Counted from the first letter of the stretch, positions 52,039 to 60,495 are shown. The stretch: 64,000 bases of DNA from Streptomyces pactum (GCF_016031615.1 NZ_JACYXC010000001.1:3844001-3908000); one strand, 5' to 3'. A program made the numbers and translations. Notes: generated by a model from the letters alone, not told the origin.

Positions 52039-52056
52039 ATTGCGAAATTGTGCAAT
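52039..52056 (+). promoter_or_regulatory. ArsR-type operator
   Basis: ATTGCGAAATTGTGCAAT has inverted arms ATTGC/GCAAT in an A/T-rich island within very GC-rich DNA, 80 bp before the ArsR gene. CAATAT overlapping its right end could be the -10. Confidence 0.7.
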
Positions 52057-52135
52057 ATGGCGGATGCTGTGCCCGCCGGGACCGCAGGGTGCCGCGGGTC
52101 CGGCCTCGTGGTGTGGACGGGAAAGGCGGGCGGTC

Positions 52136-52489
52136 GTGTCGGTGCCGCTGTATCAGGCCAAGGCCGAGTTCTTCCGGATGCTGGGGCATCCGGTGCGCAT
52201 CCGGGTGCTGGAACTCCTCCAGGACGGTCCGAAACCGGTGCGCGAACTGCTCGCCGCGATCGAGGTGGAGCCGCCCAGCCTGTCGCAGCAGCTGGCCGTG
52301 CTGCGCCGCTCCGGCATCGTCACCTCCCGCCGTGAGGGGGCCACGGTCGTCTACGAGCTGGCCGGCGGCGACGTCGCCGAGCTGCTGCGGGCGGCCCGGC
52401 GGATCCTCACCGAGATGCTGGCCGGGCGCGACGAGCTGCTGGCCGAGCTGCGGGGCGCCAAGGGCGCGGCGGTGGAGCGGCACCGGTGA
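52136..52489 (+). CDS. ArsR/SmtB-family regulator
   Basis: A 117-residue winged-helix repressor from the GTG at 52136: VSVPLYQAKAEFFRMLGHPVR, then EPPSLSQQLAVLRRSGIV (recognition helix) and the wing SRREGATVVYEL. It lacks the Cys pairs of metal-binding ArsR proteins. In other streptomycetes close relatives sit beside transporters; none is here. Confidence 0.9.
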   Translation: MSVPLYQAKAEFFRMLGHPVRIRVLELLQDGPKPVRELLAAIEVEPPSLSQQLAVLRRSGIVTSRREGATVVYELAGGDVAELLRAARRILTEMLAGRDELLAELRGAKGAAVERHR

Positions 52490-52589
52490 GCGGCCGGGTG
52501 CGGCCCCCGGCGCCGCGGGGCGGCGAGCCGGCCCGTCACGGCCCGGCGGTGCCCGGGGCGCTCCGCACCGCGGAGGTCCGCGGCGAGCC

Positions 52590-53018
52590 ATGATGTACAG
52601 CTGGCCCGTGGCCCTGCCCTACCGCCACGTCCTGACCGTGCCCACCATGCCCCAGGCGGTGCGCCTGGCCCGGGAGACCGCCGAACAGGCGCTGCTGGAG
52701 TGGAACATCGCCCGCGGCCACCCGGCGGTGGACCCGGCGCTGCTGATCCTCAGCGAGCTGGTGACCAACAGCGTGCGGCACGCCGCCGCGTACTCCCCGG
52801 AGGTCACCGTCCTCTACGCGGCCGGCCGGGAGACGCTGGCCTTCGGCGTCCACGACCGGCACCCGGAACGGCCGCCGCTGCGCGCTTCGGCCACGGCCGG
52901 GCGGGGCGGCGGCCTGGCCACCGTGATGGAGCTGACCGCGGACCTCGGCGGCACGGCGGTGGTGCGCGGCGACACCGACGGCGGCGGCAAGAGCGTGTGG
53001 GTCACCCTCCCCCTGTGA
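52590..53018 (+). CDS. ATP-binding anti-sigma-type kinase (RsbW-like HATPase)
   Basis: A 142-residue HATPase_c protein. The N box is LILSELVTNSVRHA, the G1 region FGVHDRHPERPP and G2 GRGGGLATVMEL. Such small ATPases are abundant in Streptomyces and bind sigma factors or STAS antagonists. Partner unknown. Two consecutive ATG codons (52590 and 52593). Confidence 0.9.
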   Translation: MMYSWPVALPYRHVLTVPTMPQAVRLARETAEQALLEWNIARGHPAVDPALLILSELVTNSVRHAAAYSPEVTVLYAAGRETLAFGVHDRHPERPPLRASATAGRGGGLATVMELTADLGGTAVVRGDTDGGGKSVWVTLPL

Positions 53019-53751
53019 CACGGGGGCGAGGGGCGGGCGCGGGAGGCCGGGGTACGGGTACGGGGCCCGGGCGCCGGGTGCGGTGCGTTCCGCGGCCGAG
53101 GGGCGGGCCGCCCCGTGAGGCCGGTGCCGGATGCGCCGCGTGCCGTGCGTGCGCCGGGCGGGCCGTGGCCGGAGCGCGGTGCGGGGCCAGAGCGGTCCGG
53201 GGCCGGAGCGCGGTGCATGCGCCGGGCGGGCCGTGATTGGGTGCGGTGTGCATGCCCGCTCTGCCGCGCTCGCCGCACGCCGTGCCCGCGCGCCGGGTGC
53301 GCCCCGACCGGTGTGCCGGAGCCGGAGCCCCCGAGCGGCGTGCCGGAGCTGAAGCCCCCGGACGGCGTACCGGAGCTGAAGCCCCCTGACCGATGTGCCG
53401 CGGCCTGAGCCGAACCCCCCCGAGCGGCGTGCCGGAGCCGAAGCCCCCTGAACGGGGTGTCTGAGCCGGAAACTCCCCGGGACGGCGGGCCCGGGCACGG
53501 TGGCCGGGGGCGGGCCGACACGGCTCACGGGTGCCGCGTGCGGTGCGGCGGCGGTGGCCGTCCCGCGTGCCCGGGGAACACCGGGCGCCGCCGCAGCCCC
53601 GCACCGCCCCCGGGCGCCGACTCCCGCCGAACTCCCGTACTTCGACTGGGGGGTTATCCCCCCTTCCCGCCCTCCCGCTGGCCCCATGGTCCCGTCCCGG
53701 TGCCCTTCCTAGGGTCGGGGGTGATCACCCCTCACCCCTCCCAGGAGCACC
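53019..53751. other. Long intergenic region with minisatellite
   Basis: No gene is supported. 53019-53300 is plain GC-rich sequence with GCGCCGGGCGGGCC-type repeats; 53311-53467 is a minisatellite (listed separately). The last 60 bp hold the promoter and leader of the S33 hydrolase. Confidence 0.5.
53311..53467. repeat. Minisatellite of 27-34-bp units, about six copies
   Basis: Degenerate units of the form GTGCCGGAGCTGAAGCCCCC-GGACGGC start near 53313, 53340, 53367, 53395, 53429 and 53457. The second and third are almost identical. Confidence 0.8.
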
Positions 53752-55365
53752 ATGCGCGTCACACCCTTACTCGCGGCCGGGCTGGGCCTGGCCGGACTGA
53801 TCGCGGGTGCGCCGGCCGCGTCCCCCCGCGTCCTCCGCCTCCCGCACACCCCCCCCGCGCCCGCCTCCCTCACACCCTCCGGGTCCTCCACACCCTCCGC
53901 CGCGTCGCCGTCCGCGCCGTCGTCCACCCCGGACTGGGGCCCCTGTCCCGCGGCGCAGCGGGAGCTGGTCGAGGCGGGGGCGGAGTGTGCCCGGGTGACC
54001 GTGCCCCTCGATTACGCCGACCCCGGCGGCCGGACCATCCGGATCGCGATCTCCCGCATCGAGGCGAAGGACCGGGCGAACCGGCGCGGCATCCTGCTGT
54101 CCAACCCCGGCGGACCCGGCGGTCCGGGGCTGGCCTCCACCCTCGGGCTGCGGCAGACCATGAAGGACGTGGCGGACAGGTACGACCTGATCGGCTTCGA
54201 CCCGCGTTTCCTGGGCGGTTCCACCCCGGTCAGCTGCGGTCCGGCCGGTCCGGCCGACCCGCCGCGCGAGACGACCACGCCGCGCCGGGACTTCGAGGAC
54301 ACGGTACGGCGGGCCCGGGACACGGCCCGGCGCTGCTTCGCCCACGGTGACAACGCGGCGCTGCTCCCGCACGCCACCACCCGCAACGTCGCGCGCGACA
54401 TGGACGCGATCCGCGCCGCGCTGGGCGAGGACCGACTGTCGTACTACGGCGTCTCCTACGGCGCGGACCTGGGGGCCGTCTACACCCAGATGTTCCCCCG
54501 CCGCGCCGACCGCGTCATCCTCGACTCCTCCACCGACCCCGACGCCACCCAGTACGAACTGTTCCGACGGGCGGGGAAGCCCCTGGAGGAGGGGCTCGAC
54601 GCGTGGGCGGAGTGGACCGCCCGGCACGCGGACACCTACGGGCTCGGCACCACCGGCCCCGAGGTCCGCGCCGCCGTGCAGCGGCTGCTCGACCGGGCCG
54701 AGCGGCGGCCCGTGGCCATCGGCGGCACCCGGCTGGGCGCGCCGCTGATCCGCCTGTTCCTGCGGCAGTTCGTCCAGCACCAGGAGTACGACCCGGCGCT
54801 GGCCGCCACCGTGCGCACCCTGGTCGACGCGGCGGCGGGCGAGCCGGTCGAGCCGAACCCGGAACTCGCCGCGATCCTCCAGCTGCTCAACTCCCCGGAT
54901 CTGGCGGACTCGTTCACCGGCGGGGCGATCTTCATGTGCGGTGACCGCGGCTGGCCCGCGGGCGGCTGGCCCGAGGAGCCGCGGACGTACTGGAAGAACA
55001 TCGTCCGCAGCCGTGCCACCCAGCCGGTGTTCGGCCCGCTCGTCAACGACATGACGGCGCCCTGCGCGTTCTGGGAGTCCACGCCCCGCGAGCCCGCCAC
55101 CCGGATCGACAACCGGGTGCCGGTGCTGATGCTCCAGGCCCGGCACGACAACAACGTCCCCTACGACGGAGCCCTCGCCCTGCACCGCAAGCTCAAGGGG
55201 TCGCGCCTGGTGACCGCGGAGATCCGCGCGCACGGCGTGTACGGGCGCGGCGCCGAGGGCAAGACGCCCGTCCCGTGCGCCGACCGGGCCGTCAACGACT
55301 ACCTGCGCGACGGGACACTGCCCGCCGCGGACCTCACCTGCGGTACGGAGGAGAAGACCGGATGA
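53752..55365 (+). CDS. Secreted alpha/beta hydrolase, S33 tripeptidyl aminopeptidase-like
   Basis: A 537-residue exported protein (signal peptide about 1-22, then a Pro/Ser/Thr linker to about 60). The core has LSNPGGPGGPG (oxyanion region), the nucleophile elbow GVSYGAD, Asp in LQARHDNNVPYDGA and His in RAHGVYGRG, with the C-terminal Cys pattern of the TAP-like family. It probably removes N-terminal peptides from secreted substrates. Confidence 0.92.
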   Translation: MRVTPLLAAGLGLAGLIAGAPAASPRVLRLPHTPPAPASLTPSGSSTPSAASPSAPSSTPDWGPCPAAQRELVEAGAECARVTVPLDYADPGGRTIRIAISRIEAKDRANRRGILLSNPGGPGGPGLASTLGLRQTMKDVADRYDLIGFDPRFLGGSTPVSCGPAGPADPPRETTTPRRDFEDTVRRARDTARRCFAHGDNAALLPHATTRNVARDMDAIRAALGEDRLSYYGVSYGADLGAVYTQMFPRRADRVILDSSTDPDATQYELFRRAGKPLEEGLDAWAEWTARHADTYGLGTTGPEVRAAVQRLLDRAERRPVAIGGTRLGAPLIRLFLRQFVQHQEYDPALAATVRTLVDAAAGEPVEPNPELAAILQLLNSPDLADSFTGGAIFMCGDRGWPAGGWPEEPRTYWKNIVRSRATQPVFGPLVNDMTAPCAFWESTPREPATRIDNRVPVLMLQARHDNNVPYDGALALHRKLKGSRLVTAEIRAHGVYGRGAEGKTPVPCADRAVNDYLRDGTLPAADLTCGTEEKTG

Positions 55366-55709
55366 CCCTCAGCAGGCGGGCGGCGGTCACGGCCGCCGCC
55401 GGAACCCTCCTGGCCGGCGCGGCGGCCTCCGGACCTGCCGCGGCCGCACCGGCCACCGGCGGCCCGCTCCAGCGGGACGCCGACGCGGTCCGGGACACCG
55501 GCGCCACCGGCGTCCTCGCCGAGGCGCAGACCACCCACCACCGGGCCGCCGTCCGCTCCGGCGCCGCGGCCCTGGCGAGCGGCACGCCCGTGCCCTGGGA
55601 CGCCTACTACCGCATCGGCAGCGACACCAAGACCTTCACCGCCACGATCACGCTCCAGCTCGTCGGCGAGAACCGGATCCGCCTCACCGACACCGGCCCT
55701 TCACCGTAG
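55362..55709 (+). pseudogene. Truncated serine hydrolase (beta-lactamase/DD-peptidase fold)
   Basis: 115 residues remain. The ATG overlaps the S33 stop (ATGA), so it was a coupled second gene. A Tat-like signal (SRRAAVTAAAG) and the SxxK motif (IGSDTKTFTATITLQLVGE) are intact, as in the full-length paralogue at 27694. The frame stops shortly after (TDTGPSP), so YxN, HxG and about 250 residues are missing. An internal deletion with frameshift is likely. Confidence 0.8.
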
Positions 55710-55798
55710 GACGCGCCGGCGGCAGGGCCGCGCCGGGGCCGGGACACCGGACCGGGGCGTGAACCGGGGCCGTCCGGCGGCTGTCCGGCGGCAGCCGG

Positions 55799-56629
55799 CT
55801 ATGGGGCCGAGCGCGGCCGAAAGGGCACCGCGACGTCCATGACGTGCTCGTCCGGCCCGGCGGTGGCCCAGTTCGGGTGGTACACCTCCCGATGCGGGGC
55901 GCTAAGGGTGTATCCGCGCTCGGTGAGCCACCTGCCGACGGCGTCGTGGGCGGCAGCCACCACCGGACGGCTCCCGGGCTCGCGTGTCAGGGCGGTGTAC
56001 GCCGCACGGTGCGCGGGTTCGATGCGCACCCCGGTCCGCTCCGTCGGCTCGACCGGGGCGTGCGTGGGGGCGCAGACTTCGACCAGGCCGCCGGAGTCCT
56101 CGCTCACCGGCCCGTGGTACACGGCGAAGACCGGTCCGGACAGGCACGCTCCCACCCGCCGCAGCCGGGCGAAGAGCGACTCGCTGGCCTCGGCGAGGAA
56201 ACCGGGCAGCTCGGCGGCGGTCACGTGGCGCCGGGTGAACAGCACCTTCTGCTCCGGTACGGCGCGCTCGGCGATCACATACCCGGTCGGGCCCCTCCCG
56301 GTCAGGACCTCCCGGACGTAGGCCGCCGCGTGCCGGCGGGCCGCGTGCACGGAGTCCTGTTCTCGCCAGTAGGCGTCGAGCAGCCGTACCGGCTCCTCCC
56401 CGCTCGCGTCGAGCACCGCCGCGATCCGCGCCAGCGGCATGCCGGTCGCGCGCAGCAGCGCGATGCGACGGGCCCGTTCGACCTGGGCGGGGCCGTAACG
56501 ACGGAATCCGGTCCGGGGATCGACCCGGGCCGGCGGCAGCAGCCCCCGGTCGCCGTAGAGGCGCAGCGCCTTCAGGCTGAGATGGGTCCGCACCGCGAGC
56601 TCCCCGATGGTGATCAAGTCCTCTGCCAC
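55799..56629 (-). CDS. MerR-family regulator with GyrI/BmrR-like effector domain
   Basis: A 276-residue protein from the GTG at 56629. The MerR domain (TIGELAVRTHLSLKALRLYGDRG) and helix (to about 120) are followed by an effector-binding domain of about 150 residues with VLFTRRHVTAAELPGFL and DVAVPFR at the end. Leaderless start 6 nt after the -10. Likely a multidrug or metabolite sensor; target unknown. Confidence 0.9.
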   Translation of the reverse strand: MAEDLITIGELAVRTHLSLKALRLYGDRGLLPPARVDPRTGFRRYGPAQVERARRIALLRATGMPLARIAAVLDASGEEPVRLLDAYWREQDSVHAARRHAAAYVREVLTGRGPTGYVIAERAVPEQKVLFTRRHVTAAELPGFLAEASESLFARLRRVGACLSGPVFAVYHGPVSEDSGGLVEVCAPTHAPVEPTERTGVRIEPAHRAAYTALTREPGSRPVVAAAHDAVGRWLTERGYTLSAPHREVYHPNWATAGPDEHVMDVAVPFRPRSAP

Positions 56630-56635
56630 GCCGCC

Positions 56636-56666
56636 ACTGTGCTCCCTCCCCCTGGGGGAGAGGCAA
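56636..56666 (-). promoter_or_regulatory. MerR-type promoter, 19-bp spacer, leaderless
   Basis: On the minus strand, -35 TTGCCT (56666-56661) and -10 CACAGT (56641-56636) flank a 19-bp spacer containing the perfect palindrome CTCCCCC-A-GGGGGAG. Confidence 0.85.
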
Positions 56667-56870
56667 GCCGGATCACGCACCGCGGCCTCCGGCCGCATCC
56701 CGGTACCGATGGCGCACCGCGTGCCCCGCCGAGGGCGTGCGGCGCGAGAAGCGGGTGCCGGAGCGGTCGGCCGGACCCGGGACACCAGGTGGCCAGCCGC
56801 GCAGGTGGCCCAGCCGGCCGGTCGGGAAATGGCTCCTGCTCAGCGGCAATTGCGCAGTACCGTGGGCGCG

Positions 56871-57638
56871 GTGACGACACGATCTACGTCGGCCGACCGG
56901 CCCGCATCCGTAGCCCTGGCCGAGGCGCCGACGCGTCAGGCCCGTAACTCCGCCGCCTTGTGGACCGCGATCGGCCGATGCCGGGGACACGAGGTCATCC
57001 GGCGCCGCGGATTCGTCGCGGTCAACGGCGACGTGCGCGCCGGCCTGCGGATCCTGATCCAGGAGCCGCACCTCGACCCGGACGAACTGACCGAGGCGAG
57101 CGAACTGGTACGCCGAGCCCCGGGCCCGGTGAACGCCGAGGATCCGTTCAGCTCGACCGACCTGGGTCACCTGGGCATGCGCGGCTGGCAGATGCCGATC
57201 ATGGTGCGCCCGCCCGGGCCCGCCGGCGAACCGGTGCTGGACGTGATCCGGGTGCGGCGGCCCGAGGACCTCCAGGCGGCCGAGCGGATCGTGATCGAGG
57301 GCTTCGAGCTGACCGGATTCACGCCCTATCGCCCGGGCGAGCTGTTCCCGCCGGCGCTGATCGAGCAGCCGGGCGTGGACGTGTTCCTCGCCGTGCACGA
57401 CGGCGTGCCCGCGGGAGCCGCCGTCACCGTGGTGGACGACGGGGTCGGCGGCCACTACTGGGTCGGCACGTCGCCGGCCTTCCGGTCGCGCGGCGTGGGG
57501 CGTGCCGTCATGCTCGGCTCCCTCGCCCACCTGGCGGACCTGCCGGTCACGCTCACCGCGTCGAAGCTGGGCAGGCCGCTGTACGAGACGCTGGGTTACA
57601 CCGCCGCGGCGCACGCGACCTGGTGGGCCTCCCCGTGA
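56871..57638 (+). CDS. GNAT-family N-acetyltransferase
   Basis: A 255-residue protein. The GTG at 56871 lies 7 nt after a -10-like TACCGT, so leaderless; a longer start (ATG at 56829) is possible. The N-terminal half has FVAVNGDVRAGLRIL. The C-terminal GNAT core has VFLAVHDGVPAGAAV, WVGTSPAFRSRGVGRAVM and YETLGYTAAA. The substrate is unknown. It is the last gene before the accessory region. Confidence 0.87.
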   Translation: MTTRSTSADRPASVALAEAPTRQARNSAALWTAIGRCRGHEVIRRRGFVAVNGDVRAGLRILIQEPHLDPDELTEASELVRRAPGPVNAEDPFSSTDLGHLGMRGWQMPIMVRPPGPAGEPVLDVIRVRRPEDLQAAERIVIEGFELTGFTPYRPGELFPPALIEQPGVDVFLAVHDGVPAGAAVTVVDDGVGGHYWVGTSPAFRSRGVGRAVMLGSLAHLADLPVTLTASKLGRPLYETLGYTAAAHATWWASP

Positions 57639-57682
57639 CGCCCCCGCGGGGGCCCGCCGGTTCCGAAACGCCGGCCCGGCGA

Positions 57683-57713
57683 CGAAGCCCCAGGTCACCG
57701 ACCTGGGGCTTCG
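57683..57713. terminator. 14-bp hairpin next to tRNA scar
   Basis: CGAAGCCCCAGGTC (57683-57696) pairs perfectly with GACCTGGGGCTTCG (57700-57713) with an ACC loop. It is probably the former terminator of the minus-strand tRNA-Gly, and would also end the GNAT transcript. A degenerate copy sits at the second scar (about 60836-60867). Confidence 0.75.
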
Positions 57714-57716
57714 CTC

Positions 57717-57763
57717 CGGAGCGGGTGACGAGAATCGACCTCGCGCTCTGAGCTCGGGAATCA
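57717..57763 (-). other. attachment-site scar: 3' fragment of tRNA-Gly(CCC), copy 1
   Basis: Read on the minus strand it runs from the anticodon loop (TTCCCGA) through the T-arm (GCGAGGTCGATTCTCGT) to the acceptor end ACCCGCTCC. The 5' half of a tRNA is absent. 47 bp match copy 2 at 60869 with four or five differences, and flanking sequence with the hairpin is also conserved. Confidence 0.75.
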
Positions 57764-58349
57764 CGCGGACCTTGACGCGTCACCGCAGGTCAGCGGCGCT
57801 TCACAATGCCTGATGCGGCCTTCCGGGGCCGTCCTCCGAACCTGTGGTTGCCCATGGCTGGCCGCCCCTGCTGGCGCGGCAGCGGGGCGAGACGGCCAGA
57901 AGCGGCCGTGCGTGCGCGTCCAGCCGTCGCCGTCGGTGCGCGGCCCCGTGCAGGAGACGTGCCCGCCGAGTGCGCCCGGCCCGCGTCACAGCCCCGGCGT
58001 ATACACACCGGGCCCGCGTCACAGCCCCGGCGTATACACACCGGGGCTGCCCTTCCGGGCCGGTGCACGTGAGAGTGCGCCAACCCACGACCCATGGTAC
58101 CGCTCGAAGCACCATCCCGGCATAACGTACATTCCAGGCGCCCCTGGCCGGCAGGAGGTGCCAAGCACCGCCTCAGCCGCTCCTCCTCCTCGGCCCCCAT
58201 GAGCCGAATGCCCTGGTGCGCCGAATGCCCTGGTGCGTCGGAGTGACCATCGCGGGTGTATGTCCTGCTGCGCGGGAAGCGGAGCCGGGGCGGCGGGGCG
58301 CCCTGCCCGTCCGTGTGGCTCGCCGTCACGAGGCGTTGCGGCCGGTGCC
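57764..58349. other. Non-coding start of the accessory region
   Basis: No gene recognised. It contains the 33-bp repeat at 57980-58045 and open frames without family resemblance. Confidence 0.45.
57980..58045. repeat. Two 33-bp tandem units with hairpin core
   Basis: CCGCGTCACAGCCCCGGCGT plus ATACACACCGGGC repeats exactly (57980-58012, 58013-58045). Each unit can fold as CCCCGG/CCGGGG around GTATAC, so it could be a protein-binding or regulatory RNA element. Confidence 0.85.
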
Positions 58350-58613
58350 TCAGAGCTCGTCCGACTGTGTTCGGTCATCGTTCGAGGACTTACTGGATGC
58401 CAGCCAGGAGCGGGCGGGTTCGGCGGCGTGGGTGGTGTCCACGGTGAAGTGGAGACGGGTTCCGCCGTCGTCGCCTACGGGATAGCTGCGTTGTTCGGTG
58501 GAGGCGAAGCAGCGCCGGAGAACCTCGGCGACCCGGCGTGCCGTCCCGGGGGATGCGGCGACGATGCGAACCTCGGCGTATCCGGCCGAGGGCCCTGGTT
58601 CCGCTGGTTTCAT
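58350..58613 (-). CDS. Small hypothetical protein
   Basis: An 87-residue protein from the ATG at 58613 with GAGGA upstream. The sequence (AEVRIVAASPGTARRVAEVLRR...RLHFTVDT) looks like a compact alpha/beta fold. The family is not recognised. It is third in a minus-strand series with the DUF5994 gene and the small membrane protein. Confidence 0.65.
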   Translation of the reverse strand: MKPAEPGPSAGYAEVRIVAASPGTARRVAEVLRRCFASTEQRSYPVGDDGGTRLHFTVDTTHAAEPARSWLASSKSSNDDRTQSDEL

Positions 58614-58710
58614 GGTGTCCTCGTTCCTTCGGGTGGCAGGAGGTGACGTGCCGGTGGGCGCGCCGCCGCAGCGCCGTACCCACCGCCCCCGGGTCAGAGC
58701 GGAGTCGGTG

Positions 58711-58926
58711 TCATCCGCGGTCCCCGTCGTGGTGTCCTGCGTCCCCGTCGGTCGGCTGTCGGCGCTTCCGGCTCCGGCCGCCGCGTCGTATCGGCAGGAC
58801 CTCGCTGTAGCGGAAGGCCGCGATCCTTTGGCCGTGCTGGGCGTTGAGCAGGTGGATCAGCAGGACTCCCAGGGCGATCACGGCGAGGATCACAACGGTG
58901 GTGATGAGAGCCTCCACTGTCCTCAC
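58711..58926 (-). CDS. Small single-pass membrane protein
   Basis: About 71 residues from the GTG at 58926, which overlaps the DUF5994 stop by 4 bp (GTGA); a GTG at 58917 with better spacing to AGGAGG is the alternative. One TM helix (ALITTVVILAVIALGVLLIH) is followed by a basic tail. Function unknown; coupling suggests it works with the DUF5994 protein. Confidence 0.65.
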   Translation of the reverse strand: MRTVEALITTVVILAVIALGVLLIHLLNAQHGQRIAAFRYSEVLPIRRGGRSRKRRQPTDGDAGHHDGDRG

Positions 58927-59468
58927 CCCTCCTGGATGGAGGTCGCGAGCCCGATCCCGTGATTGAGCGGCGGGGGTGTGGCCCCGCCCTCGGTGTCCCA
59001 CTCCGATTCCCGGCCGCGGTCCTCGGCCCCGTCGCGGACCGCGTCCTCGTCGTCCATCAGCCTGCCGGCGGTGAGGAGGCTGCCGGGGGTGGCCGCGGCG
59101 GTCATCAGCCGGGCGGCGGAGGCCGCGCTGGTTTCCGGTGGGATCACCAGCAGGTCCCAGCGACCGGCGGGGTGGGAGAGGAGGATCAGCTTGTGCGGGT
59201 CCTGCTCATCGGTGAACCAGCCCACGTGCACCGTGTGCCCGGTGACGGCCACCTTCGGGGGGATCACCGGCCAGTGGGCCGGGTGCACCGTCACGTGGGT
59301 GATCCGGCCCCAGCACCTGTCCAGCCTGTCCGTCAGAGCGGGCAGCTCGCGGAAGAGGTCGCGCGACCGGGGCCACCAGGCGCCGTCCAGGAGACCTGGA
59401 GGCGCGCCCGCGGGTGTCAGGGTCAAGCGGGCCGGTGGTGAGAGGACGCGTTCGGTGGTCGTGGTCAT
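58923..59468 (-). CDS. DUF5994 family protein
   Basis: A 181-residue protein with the DUF5994 pattern: LTPAG...GLLDGAWWPRSRDL, WGRITHVTVHPAHWP, VGWFTDEQDPHKLIL and RWDLLVIPPETS. The function is unknown. It is divergent from a second, more diverged DUF5994 gene at 59773. Confidence 0.85.
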   Translation of the reverse strand: MTTTTERVLSPPARLTLTPAGAPPGLLDGAWWPRSRDLFRELPALTDRLDRCWGRITHVTVHPAHWPVIPPKVAVTGHTVHVGWFTDEQDPHKLILLSHPAGRWDLLVIPPETSAASAARLMTAAATPGSLLTAGRLMDDEDAVRDGAEDRGRESEWDTEGGATPPPLNHGIGLATSIQEG

Positions 59469-59772
59469 GGCGCGAACCCGCCTCCGGGCTCGTCATCGAC
59501 TGCCCGGTGTTGTTGCTCGCCGGGAACGGCACCGGCACGGGAGCCGGTGTGCGAAATACTCCCGGTCTCTTCACCCTACTCCGGCCCACGGCCCGTATGC
59601 CCCCGCGACCAGCCCTATCTCAGGAATGCGAGCCCGTACCGATGCGCGGACAAGCCCGCCGGCCGGCAGGCGGAGTACGGTGAAGCCCTGAATTGCTTCG
59701 CTGTGGCAGCCACGGCGGTCCTGCCGCAGGCTGTTCAGTGAAGATGCCGAGCCCCGTCGAGGGGGATTCACC
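59469..59772. other. Divergent promoter region between two DUF5994 genes
   Basis: No gene is supported. It is somewhat less GC-rich than the flanks and holds the ribosome-binding site GAGGGGGA for the plus-strand gene. Confidence 0.45.
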
Positions 59773-60300
59773 ATGGCCGACTCCGACACCCCGCGCCCCC
59801 CCAGGCTCCTGCCGGAGGGGATCCACGAGGCCGTGAAGCCCGGGACAGCGCTTCTGAGGCTGGAGACGACACGGCTTCGCGAGGGAATCCTCGATGGCGC
59901 GTGGTGGCCGCGATCCCGTGAAATCGCCGCTGAACTACCCGCTCTGGTCACAGCGTTGAGTCAGCATCTCGGTCCGATCACCCGCGTCGGGCTGGACGCG
60001 AGTGCCTGGGAGGAACTGCCGACGCGACTGATCATCGACGACCGGGTCGTCCACCTCGACTCCTTCCCGGTCGGCGACGACACCGTCCTCATCACCCGGG
60101 GTGACAAGGATCTTTTCTCCCTGATGGTCGTCCCCCCGCACACGACGCCGGACGCGGCCCGTGCCGCGATGGCCCAGGCCGTACGAGCCGACAACATCAC
60201 CCCGGCCGAGCAGATCCTCATCGACACCGGGACCAGTCCCGTGGGCCCGAGTCCCGCGGAACGCGCACCGACAGACCAGCGACCCAGCGATCGGACCTGA
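59773..60300 (+). CDS. DUF5994 family protein, second copy
   Basis: A 175-residue protein sharing GILDGAWWPRSREI, LGPITRVGLD and a SLMVVPPHTTPDAARAAM segment with the neighbouring DUF5994 protein, but lacking its HWP and GWFTDEQDPHK segments. Function unknown. Confidence 0.8.
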   Translation: MADSDTPRPPRLLPEGIHEAVKPGTALLRLETTRLREGILDGAWWPRSREIAAELPALVTALSQHLGPITRVGLDASAWEELPTRLIIDDRVVHLDSFPVGDDTVLITRGDKDLFSLMVVPPHTTPDAARAAMAQAVRADNITPAEQILIDTGTSPVGPSPAERAPTDQRPSDRT

Positions 60301-60339
60301 CGCTCCGGGCCCTCCCCCCGCCAGGCGGTCGTCCGGTGC

Positions 60340-60495
60340 TCAGTTCCCGCCCGCGGCCACCAGCGCCACCACGGCGGCGCCCAGCAGCAGCAGGCCGCCG
60401 ACCGTCTCCGTCCGCAGGGCACGGGCCACCTGCACGCGCTCCGGCCAGGGCAGCAGCCCGAGGAAGACCGAACGCTCAGGCGGGGCAGCACACAT
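60340..60495 (-). pseudogene. nhaA: nhaA 5' fragment (Na+/H+ antiporter)
   Basis: 51 residues from the ATG at 60495, preceded by GGAGG. They match the start of NhaA: LPWPERVQVARALRTETVGG and the first TM (LLLLGAAVVALVAAG). It then stops, so about 400 residues are missing. A remnant left by an insertion or deletion inside the accessory region. Confidence 0.75.

Noticed and set aside
49983..53018. 1011-codon plus-strand open frame through ketopantoate reductase, ArsR and ATPase regions
   Set aside because: Only its last 142 residues resemble a known family (HATPase). The rest is antisense or intergenic, so the start was set at 52590.
57790..58329. 180-codon minus-strand frame in the left end of the island
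   Set aside because: It runs through the 33-bp repeats, has no ribosome-binding site or recognisable domain, and its codon pattern is not gene-like.
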